A DNA stretch of 64,000 bases from Henckelia pumila (Eukaryota; Streptophyta; Magnoliopsida; Lamiales; Gesneriaceae): the NCBI RefSeq assembly GCF_033568475.1, contig NC_133122.1, positions 140,685,402-140,749,401 on the forward strand, read 5' to 3'. Numbering within the stretch: the stretch's first letter is position 1; each line of letters begins with the position of its first letter. Shown piece after piece: positions 10,113-19,154 of this stretch. A program made the translations under genes and the position numbers. The notes beneath the pieces were generated by a model. It saw only the letters and a program-made list of their open reading frames with translations, had not been told where the DNA came from and made no database searches.

Positions 10113-13100
10113 TCAATGACGGTGATAACGATGACCACCAGTGCCGCAACTAGGTCTTACAATTGTTCTGCGACCACGACCATACCTCTCCTCCTCATCT
10201 CCCTCTGTCCGTGGTTGTTCAGGAGTTGTGCCGGGACCAACCGTACTCACAGACATCTCAGTTATTGGTATATCAGAATATTCTTGAAATGGGATCGGTG
10301 ATATATTCAATCGAGGGCGTATGTCATGCATAAATGGTCGAAAGTCACTTTGTAGAAGTTGTGTAAAAATACCAGCATATGGGGTGTGAAAGTTATGATC
10401 ATACCCTCTAAAACTCGACATCATAGGCGGAGTATAGAATGTAGTATTTGTTGTCGAAGGTCTGGGGTCCCCATAATGTTGTGTGTACCTGGGATGATTT
10501 GTCGTAGAAGTTCCGGCTTCACCCTCATTTTGTGTCCACGTTGGATGTTGCGACATAGACACATGACCTTGTTGCTGATATTGTTGTTCCTATATAATAA
10601 ACAAAATAAGAGAATGTTCATGTTAGAAAAATTAAAGTTATTTTAAATTTAATAAAATAGGGAAAAAATGTAACACATCTTACAAAAGATTGTCGGTATC
10701 TTCCATCTATGGGATGATATCCAACCATAGTCGTAGGTACCAGCGTCGGAGATACAAAAATATGAGAAATACGCCGGTACCAACTAATATACTCCAACGT
10801 GGTGTCAGGTGTACCAGGTATGACAAATTCTCCGCCCATGACAAAATTATATCTATTAGTCCACATATCCACAAACTGTTTGTGAAATGCATCCCAATCG
10901 TAATTAGGTCGCCCTTGTCGTGTCAATTTATGAAATATGTCGTAGTTAGGGGCGGGTGGGGGAATACCCTGACGCATTCCAAATTGTCGAAGACATCTCT
11001 CTGGTCGGTGCATTTCAATAATATCAAAATTTATCAGAGGACATGCAGATCGACATAGGAGATTTCTATCTCCCTCAAGGTACATAGACAACTCTGGTGA
11101 CTCCATATCATATACGGTCCATTTAAACTGTCGAAAAAGTAAAGTAGAAATATTAACATGTTTATCTTAAAACAATTTATAAAATATTTTTATAGTAATA
11201 GGTGTTGTAAAAAATTACCTGTCCGTCTACCATCCTATCAAGCATATCTCTCATTACACGAACAGAATGACGCACAGTGTGCACCCATGAAAACCCACGC
11301 TTCCACCTATGATATGAATAAGCAGACAATATAGGACATTGATAATAAATAATAGAATCATATTAAAAATTAAGTGCTTATGAAGAATACTTTGCGCCAT
11401 AAGGTGGGAACGGTAGTCCCTGAAGCACATCGGCAACTTGCTCCGATGCCAGATGACTTTGTTGTACCCTATCCGGAGTTAAAAGTGTAATCCGTGACCA
11501 CACCCAAATCTGCAACGATATAAAATATACACTTTCCATAACAACAATTTAACCAAAACATATATAAATTTTATATAAGTATAATTGTACCTGAAGTATT
11601 TGGAGAGGCCCACATAGATCGCTTTTTGACTCCATGGATGTGTTGCATAATTCTCGGTAAAGATAGGCCAATACAGCCGAGCCCCAGCTATATGTATTCA
11701 CTCTATCGATGTCCTGAAGAAATGGTAAATACATAAGCTTTACAGCAGAACTTTCTGAGTCCGGAAACATACATCCATCGATAATCAGTAATGCCACACA
11801 ACGAGAATATTTTGCAACGTCGTCATCTGTGCTGTCATCCTGAATCATATGATCAAGACAGTGCTTTCGTATAGCGCCGAGGGAAAGGTGTCCACCTTTG
11901 ATTTTATTATCCTCGGGCATGAAACCCAACCAATATAAACAGCGTTGCTGCAACTCATTTTTAGTAATAGGCACGGATAATATTTGTTAATTTCGCTGAA
12001 GATGGGTGCCACGGTGACAGGTAAGGACCAATCTTAGACTAAAATTCGTCGAGATCAGTCCCGGCAAACGCTTCCCCAAGATCAAAGGCTCATCAAACAG
12101 CGCTTTATAGCTTTATTCAGGATTTGGCCCGAACTGTTCGGCAGATTCCCACGACGCGATAGGTCAGCGAAGCGTGAGCGGGCGCGGAGAAGGAAAGGCC
12201 AAACACTTCGGGCGACAGAACCCCTAGTCGGGGGTCTGGAGCGCCAACAGTGAACTATTAAGGATCGCATCCCGCGTGACAGAACCCCTAGTCGGGGGTC
12301 TGGAGCGAATAATGTCTCCCCATTGAAGACGAGAGTGAGGTACAACGACTCTCCACTCTCTCCCAGCGAATCAAGAAATCTAGCTCGAAACCGGTCGATT
12401 CCTAAGCCATTCGTTCTCCCCTCTGCAATTTCCCCTCTACCATCAATAGGTTTAGCCAGGGCGTTACCCTCTCTTCCGCTACTGGTGGACTGTTGCACAG
12501 AAAGGCCGACTGCCGCCTTGCTCAAGCAATAAAAAGATGAACTCGCCTGGCTCTGGCTCTAGAAAGAAGCTATGAAGCGAGAGCCTCTGAATTCCTATCG
12601 GGTTTCATAGCGAAAATCAAGGTGCTTTTACGAAAGCCGGTCACCGATGGTCTGATCTCCTTTCCTCATCAGATTTTTGGACCAGGTGAAAAATGGGGCC
12701 TTTCACCCCTAGCCACAAGTCATCCCCGTATTTTGCCACATACGTGGGTTCGGTCCTCCACCAGAAAGTTGATTGAGCGAGACAAAGACAAGCGGGAGAT
12801 AAATTCCTTTGATAGGACAGAAGACAGAGGCAAGAGCAGAATGAGAAAGAGCTTGGTCACCGGACCCGGGGCTTTATCATTCCCAATACTAAATAATGCA
12901 TCACATACCTCTACACCAGTGATGGGAATGCCATCGATGTTCAAACCCCAAATCATTGCCACGTCTTGTAGGGTTATCGTGGTCTTGCCTACGGGAAGGT
13001 GGAACGTGTGGGTTTCTCGATGTCATCTCTACCATGGCTGTAAGTGATGATCATAATATTTTATTGGTCCACACTGTAAGATACCATAAAAACCCATGCG

Positions 13101-13265
13101 CGCCAAACATAGGCGAACACGATGGTGAATTCCTTCACTGTACAATGCCCATAGAAAACGATCGGAACGACGTGGAGGTATTAGTGAATCCATGTTCTCG
13201 GCATTGATATTATTCGAAATATGTCTATCTTGCAAGTACAACACATTATCTACATTTTCGGTCAT
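10113..13265 (-). pseudogene. Plant mobile domain (PMD) gene, MAIL1/MAIN-like, with two in-frame stops
   Basis: PMD proteins (MAIN/MAIL1-type, often labelled serine/threonine phosphatase 7 long-form-like) occur both as host genes and in transposons. Minus-strand exons with good splice sites: 13265-12909 (RMGFYGILQCGPIKY, then TITLQDVAMIWGLNIDG, donor AG|GTATGT), about 11980-11591 (ELQQRCLYWLGFMPED, then YSWGSAVLAYLYRELC), 11509-11391 (IWVWSRITLLTPDRVQQ), 11306-11219 (RWKRGFSWVHTVRHS), 11127-10684 (MHRPERCLRQFGMRQGIP) and 10589-10113 (low-complexity tail ending at TGA). Exon 1 has TAG and TGA three codons apart just before HRETHTFHLP, where the family usually has E-R-W, so TGA probably replaced a Trp codon. 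The later exons are open. Intron 1 holds a foreign 0.9-kb block. The presumed start is the ATG at 13265, directly after a splice acceptor (TTGCAG), so a 5' exon is likely. Confidence 0.85.
11985..12895. other. Organelle-like DNA insert (probable NUMT) within PMD intron 1
   Basis: GC content jumps from roughly a quarter to about one half, then falls back abruptly, and the style is unlike any flanking repeat. It includes a 30-bp direct repeat (12214-12243 and 12278-12307, core ACCCCTAGTCGGGGGTCTGG, itself palindromic) of a kind I associate with flowering-plant mitochondrial intergenic DNA. Other phrases of that style are at 12560-12660. The open frames here show no recognisable protein. The insert lies between the exon-1 donor at 12908 and exon 2. 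No search was possible, so mitochondrial origin is a judgement. Boundaries are accurate to perhaps 20 bp. Confidence 0.6.
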
Positions 13266-14989
13266 CCTGCAATTAATAAAATCTGGATATAAATTAAATT
13301 ACTTTTAATATCCAAATATAACTGATGACATATTCGATAAAAACTTTTACATTTATGCAATTTTTCATTAGCAGCAAATGATATATTGTTGATGATGTTA
13401 ATTAAAGGTTAATATAATATTTATTATTTGTGATTCGACTCATAATATGTTAACAAAATATTATACACTTAAATTACTAAAAAAATACACACACACATTC
13501 ATGCCTACTAATGATTTTTGTCTAATATTATAAATTAATTTCAAATTTAAACGAGGTTAGAGAAGTAAGCAAAAAAAAAAAAAAAATCTTGACAAAATTT
13601 TTTTTTCCAACAATACTCTTCAATTTTAAATATTTACAAATTCAAAAAATTATTTAATAATTAATTTAGATTTATAATATAATTAAGTTTGTAGTTACTG
13701 TAATTATTATCCAGCAACTATTTTTATTATTATTGATTATTATAATATATTTGTTTTTTTGACAATAATATTGTGATAGTTACTAACTTTATTTAACATT
13801 AAATATATAATTATTACAATAAATACATATTTCGTTATATTATTATCAAATTTAAAATTTTTATATATTTTAGTTATTCTTTGGGTTAGGAAATTAAAAT
13901 TAGTAAAAATGTAATAAATAATATAATATTTAAATTTTTACTATAATTTAATAAATTTTAATTATTTTTAATAATTCTTTGTCGAAATAATTATTAACAT
14001 TCAAAATTATTAATTGTATTATAATATATTTTATTCTTAAATTCAAACAATTAATTCGTATATATCTACTTAATTAATTGATATAATAATAATTAATCAT
14101 TTTATTCTTTATAATTGAAAATATAATCTTTGAAAAAATCATTACGAAGTTAAATAACTAAAAAAAAATAACACATACTATGATACTTACTAATGATTTT
14201 AATACATGAAGTTTTATTCACATACTATTTTTTTCTTAAATAGATTTAATTATGTATTTTTAGTTTACTATTAACAACTCACAAATGTATCTTATATCTT
14301 ACATATAATATTGCAGAGATCACGCAAAACAAAAAACAATTATAGTCTATATAAAATAAAATCAAAAAATTGTGTCGCTATAATTTTAAAATAAATAAAT
14401 TAATTACTCTATACTTAAGATAATTAAATAAAATTATAAATTCTATTTTAACTAAGCATAAAATACGTAAAGAAAACTTGTAACTAAATTAAATTCATTT
14501 TAAATTTTATATTTCACCAAAATTAACAAATAATAGAATCGTAAGAAAATAATTACAATAATTACCTGTTAACTGCTTACGAAGACAAATTCAACCGTTG
14601 AATTAAATTATAACCTGACAATATTTTTAAAAAATTAGAACAAAATATACAACTAAATAAATACATTATAACAAAATAAATTTATTACAATAAACTAAAA
14701 ATTAAACATAAACATAAATGGTTACCTTTTAACAAAGACGGAGAAAGTATGAAAAAAATGATCGAGGAATTCGAATATATAAGCGAATAGAATGGAAAGG
14801 GAAGAGGATACACGGACAAAATATATGCATCAATAATTGGAATGTGAAGGGACTCACATGCATCAATAAGCCCGTGAAGTCCGTGAATGCATTGATTTTC
14901 GTCTCTGAATCCGGAGCAGGCTGCTCCGGATTCAGAGTGCTGTCTTATCGGTCACAATGACCGATAAGACAGCTTATTCATTTTATTTA
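13266..14989. other. MULE right arm, non-coding, AT-rich
   Basis: No gene is visible. 13586-13945 is the inverted partner of 6985-7365. A perfect palindrome lies at about 14940-14973 (CTGTCTTATCGGTCA, ATG, then its complement), and ATCCGGAGCAGGCTGCTCCG lies near 14909. The PMD promoter and any 5' exons are expected in this arm. Confidence 0.6.
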
Positions 14990-15239
14990 AAAAAAAAATC
15001 GGCTAGACCAGCAGTTTCGATCTAGCCGATTTTTTTTGGACTCGATTTAATCTGAGTTTTTTTTTTTTAATATTATAACTAAATCTGGGACAGTCTGTCC
15101 CGGATTCAGCAGAGATCTGACAAATCTCTGCTGAATCTAGGACAGATTGTCCCGGATTACACTAAATTGATAAAGTTTTTAAAAATGCAATATTTTTATT
15201 AATTTTTATTTATTATATATTAATTTAATAAAAAAACCC
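14990..15239 (-). repeat. Right terminal inverted repeat of the PMD-MULE
   Basis: Read on the minus strand it begins GGGTTTTTTTATTAAATTAA. It then has the same order of palindromes as the left end: an AATCCGGGACA block, an AGCAGAGATTTGTCAGATCT hairpin, a second GGGACA block and the ATCGGCTAG/CTAGCCGAT hairpin. It ends directly at the TSD copy 15240-15248. Confidence 0.85.
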
Positions 15240-15571
15240 TAATAAGCTTCTCTCTATGCATGATGCCATATGAGATTGGTGAAGGGTTAATTGTGAATTT
15301 GGGGAATTTTCATATGTTATATAATTCTCTCCCGGTCCGTAACGAGAGAGGTCAGGATTCAAACTATGGTGAAAGCAAAATATCTCCACCTCTTGTAATT
15401 AAAAAAAAATGGCAACTAACTTATATATATTTCTAAAATTATATATATATATATATATAATCAATAACAATTATATGAAATAATGTCGTATATATATTAT
15501 TACAAGTCAACGTATTTATCTTTAACATGTATAGATATATCAATAATCAATTCTAAAGGGGTTATATATTA

Positions 15572-15741
15572 GGATTATTTTATGCTACACCTGGAGTACT
15601 TCTTCCCCTATGATGTGGTCAAATATCAACCATTGGATTATCAACACATATGTCAATTTTCATAAAAATATATGGGTCACAGATGATCTAATGGTATTGA
15701 AATAGGGAGAGAAACACTCCCGGTGTAGCATAGACTAACCC
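15572..15741. mobile_element. Mutator-type MITE, 170 bp
   Basis: The left end is GGATTATTTTATGCTACACC and the right end, reverse complemented, is GGGTTAGTCTATGCTACACC. The flanks are TATATATTA (15563-15571) and TATATACTA (15742-15750), a 9-bp TSD with one mismatch. Non-coding. Its TIR is related to that of the next element. Confidence 0.8.
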
Positions 15742-15781
15742 TATATACTAATTGATCACATTTGAATCATGCATCTCAAAT

Positions 15782-15994
15782 GGGATGATTCTATGCTACA
15801 CCGGGTGAAACACTCCCTAATTTTTTTGAGATGTTCGCGCGAACATCTCCCTAAATGACAAAAAATATCATGCTAAATAACAAAAAAAGTACAAGCGGGG
15901 TCCACATGATTTTTTTCAGCAAAATGTTCGCGCGAACATCTTAATAAAAAACATAAAAGGAGTGTAACTCACCCGGTGTAGCATAGAATCACCC
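15782..15994. mobile_element. MITE, 213 bp, same TIR family as 15572-15741
   Basis: The ends are GGGATGATTCTATGCTACAC and, reverse complemented, GGGTGATTCTATGCTACACC. The inverted repeat includes internal GATGTTCGCGCGAACATC palindromes. The direct repeat CTCAAAT flanks it (15775-15781 and 15995-16001). Only 7 bp match, so the TSD may have decayed from 8 or 9 bp. Non-coding. Confidence 0.78.
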
Positions 15995-16456
15995 CTCAAA
16001 TTAACGTAAGCGTCATGTAGGGCCTTTGATAGTACTGATTTGATTTCTTTTATGATTCCCTCATTAAGTAGTCTATTTTAATTTTTCAGAGAGTTTCATA
16101 CTTTCATTCTTTTTTTTTTTTTTCTTCACTGGAGTTATTGAATGAAAAATATGCTAAATTATGAACAATCAGGTGCTGAAGTTCGTTGGTAGCTGAATAA
16201 TTTATTATGCAATGGTCCTCAAGGATTCGGATTGATGGAAGATTAATTAATGAACAATTTGCTTGGCTAGCTAATTAACTGGCTAGGTTCACTCTAAACA
16301 AGTAAACAACTATCTTATAAATTGTCATCAATATGTTACTGCTGTAAGATGTTAGTAAGATTATCAATAATAAACAATAATAAATTAATGATTGGATATA
16401 TATTTCTATCATTTGGTTCATAATCATCCACTATTCTAAATTAGAATAAAGTAATC
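15995..16456. other. Intergenic spacer
   Basis: No gene or repeat is recognised apart from a T-rich run near 16110. Confidence 0.55.
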
Positions 16457-17357
16457 GGATTTGGATCCCCTGCTGTGGGGTTACCCCTGCAGGGGTTCTG
16501 TTGGGACAGCCCCCTTTCTTTTCTTTTTTTTTTTTTTTTGCTTTTTTTTAATTATATTTAAGTTTTTATATTTTCTTAAAAAACATAATTGGTTTTTTTG
16601 TTTTTTTATTTTGGTCTTTTTAAATCATACATTTTAATTTTTTTTAAAAACATTTATTTTTTATTTTATCATTTTCTTGAATCATTTTTTCGTCTTATAA
16701 TTTTAAAATTCGGTTTTAGTAATTAACAAAATTATAAATAATTATATTTGGTTTTTTTTAATTAGACTTTACATGTAGTTTATGATATTTTTAAATATTT
16801 AAATAGTTAAAATTATACTTATTTTTTCTTATTTTTAATTTGTCGAGCATAATGTGTTTTATTATGATAAAATCTCATATCCAAATATTAATTTTATAAT
16901 TTTCACTTTTACAAATAAGTTAATTTGGTTTTTTTTTTAGAATTTACTTATAATTTATGATATTTTTAAATGTATATATATATATAATATTATACTTAAT
17001 TTTTTCTTTTTTCTCCAAGAATAATGTGTTAAAATAATACAAAAAATGATAAGATAAAAAAGGATATATTTTTTTAAAAATTTAAAAATTATAAATAAAT
17101 TAAAAAACGTCAGAAGAGAGGAACGAAAAACACAAAAAAAATTTCCTCAAAATTTAAACACAAAAATTTTAGCAAAAATAAAAACGGATCATAAAGAGTA
17201 AATACCCAAAAATATAAATAAAAATAAAAACTTAAATATAATAAAAAAGATCAAAAAAAAAAAAAAAGAAAAGAAAGGGGGTTGTGGGGGAAACGATGCC
17301 GTTTCTCCCAACAGCACCCCCTGCTGTGGGCAACCCCACAGCAGGGGATCCAAACCC
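16457..17357. mobile_element. Mutator-type foldback/TIR element, 901 bp
   Basis: A perfect 9-bp TSD AAAGTAATC flanks it (16448-16456 and 17358-17366). The left end is GGATTTGGATCCCCTGCTGT and the right end, reverse complemented, is GGGTTTGGATCCCCTGCTGT, continuing GGGGTT. The GC-rich tips are followed by T-rich (left) and A-rich (right) arms that still pair in part (TTATATTTAAGTTTTTAT), so much of the element can fold back. It has no credible coding sequence. Confidence 0.9.
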
Positions 17358-17793
17358 AAAGTAATCAATATTAAAATATCAGAATAAGTAATCAATATTC
17401 CTATTTTAAGGGGAAAAAATATTATACTAATTTTAACATATACAAGTATTTTTAACCCCACATATTTTCTATTTTAAAACAAAACCTGCAGAACAAATCT
17501 GGCCTTATGGTTTAATTCCCCAATTGGATCTCCATTATTTTCTTAATAAATAGTTGTGATTTTTCATTAGTACACACAATATAATGACCATTTGTATATT
17601 CATGAAAATTTAGGGATATCACAACATAAGCTTATTATTAAAAGGTTCTTATGAAGTGTTGTTGCCTTATTTTTAACATTATAATATAAGATCATTTAGC
17701 TAACATTTTCAGGTGTGTCATCATAAATTCTTAATTACTATCTTTATAATTATTTAAGCAACTTGCATGTTTTACCCAAACATGGTGTAATTA
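17358..17793. other. Intergenic spacer
   Basis: AT-rich, nothing recognised. Confidence 0.5.
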
Positions 17794-17967
17794 GGGTAAG
17801 TTAGATCCTACCTATATAGGCATAGCCTTAACATAGATCTAACGGTGTAAATTTACCAATAAATGTGAGATTAATTATTTTTTTAGTGGACCCCACATGT
17901 ATTGATAAATGAGAACCCTTAGATCTATTATGGGGGTAATGCCTGTAAAGGTAGATTGAAATAAACC
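17794..17967. mobile_element. Mutator-type MITE, 174 bp
   Basis: A perfect 9-bp TSD GTGTAATTA flanks it (17785-17793 and 17968-17976). The inverted ends are diverged: GGGTAAGTTAGATCCTACCT on the left and GGTTTATTTCAATCTACCTT on the right (reverse complemented). They share a longer inner match (AGGCAT, then ATAGATCTAA). It resembles the element at 27882-28043. Non-coding. Confidence 0.8.
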
Positions 17968-19011
17968 GTGTAATTAGATGACTTTACATCTTTAAATCAT
18001 TAAAAATATCGTTTACTCAAGTTTATATATGGTTAACTTAATTAATTAAAGTATTGCTGACATAGACTCATTAGGATCATGATTATAATTAAATAACTAA
18101 ACTAATAATATTAGGTCATCACTTTCTAGTAGATTGAACTAATTAATGTAAATTCATGAATTTAACGATTAGATTTGAAATAGATATTCGAATAGATCAT
18201 TAAATTAAAGCATTTCAATGTTGCCATCATTTGATAATTTAATTACACAAATGAAAAATGTTTCGATACATATACATATATAGGATAAGTATAAAGTATT
18301 GAAAAAATTCTATATTTCCTTTAAAAATAAGAAAAACGTAAACTATATTTTTTTTAAAAAAAAATTCTAAAAAGAAAAAGAAAAAGAAAAAAAAATTGGG
18401 CTCGGCGGGCTATCCCATTTGAATCTATGTTTGGCCCAATGGCTTTTGTAACACTTTTTTTGTGCGGCCGAACGGTCAAAACAATGATGCTCTCGGCACT
18501 CCATCATCATATATACAATTCCATTCCAATTCTTTTCTAAATCAAATTTTTTATCCGAATCAAATTTTGAGCACTTAGTTTGATGTAACTGATCAAATCC
18601 CTTTTTGTTTTATCTAAAATATTTTCATTATCTTGAAACTTTATCTCCTATTTTAAAAGATAAATATAAATATTAAAATAACCCTTGTTTTAATTTAAGT
18701 CTCATGTTTGATTCATACCTATTATAAAAATAATTATATTTTTAAAATGAACAAAAAAATACTTGTGTCATGGCAAATACTTGTAATCGACTTATACAAT
18801 CTCGATCAAAATTGAAGAATCAACAACCCAAAACTCTCTAATCAGATCGTGATCACACAAACAATTCAACTTTTCTCCCAAATAAAAATAAAATTTAAAA
18901 TCTGTTACCTAAATATTGTGGATAGAATATCGAAAGAATTTCCCTCCCAAACAGAATATGGGAATGAAATCTCATTTTACTCGCAAAATCCAAACGTTGG
19001 GACTCTGTTTC
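17968..19011. other. Upstream region of the WEB gene, with repeat copy at 18398-18454
   Basis: No gene. It contains the second copy of the 57-bp dispersed repeat (18398-18454, preceded by an AAAAAG run). GGCGGGC and TGGCCCAATGG there resemble site-II-type promoter words but are shared with the other copy, so they are repeat-derived. The sequence before the TATA box (18600-19011) is AT-rich. Confidence 0.5.
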
Positions 19012-19020
19012 CTTATATAA
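19012..19020 (+). promoter_or_regulatory. TATA box of the WEB gene
   Basis: CTTATATAA lies 135-143 bases before the start codon. A leader of about 110 nt would follow, including a (TA)n tract at about 19083-19095 and a CTT-repeat stretch just before the ATG, as is common in plant 5' leaders. Confidence 0.6.
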
Positions 19021-19154
19021 CATATTTGACATCATCACGCTATCCAAGGAAAGTTAACGTTACTCTCTTCACTTTCTTCTACATATATATATATACACAA
19101 ACATACAGAGACACGCTTGTTTGGAATCTTCTTCTTCTTCTTCTATTCCTTTCA

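Larger units (their letters stand above)
5521..15239. mobile_element. Mutator-like element (MULE) carrying transposase and plant mobile domain genes, 9.7 kb
   Basis: The 9-bp sequence TAATAAGCT lies directly outside both ends (5512-5520 and 15240-15248). The ends are inverted repeats of about 250 bp beginning GGGTTTTTTT. Inside are a mudrA-type transposase on the plus strand (7837-9629) and a convergent PMD gene on the minus strand (13265-10113). Both contain in-frame stops, so the copy is not autonomous now. PMD genes within MULEs are known from other plants. This copy also carries a mitochondrial-like insert in a PMD intron and an internal inverted AT-rich module (6985-7365 against 13586-13945). 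Confidence 0.9.

Noticed and set aside
12082-12532. Overlapping ORFs of 147 and 69 codons in the GC-rich insert
   Set aside because: They shadow one another on opposite strands and include the repeated noncoding palindromic block. No protein family is recognised; open frames are expected from the GC content.
17189-17461. 90-codon minus-strand ORF
   Set aside because: It runs across the right end of the foldback element and consists mostly of translated A/T runs.
18849-19154. Upstream extension of the WEB reading frame to an ATG at 18849
   Set aside because: That region lies before and across the TATA box and translates simple repeats. The conserved protein starts at 19155.
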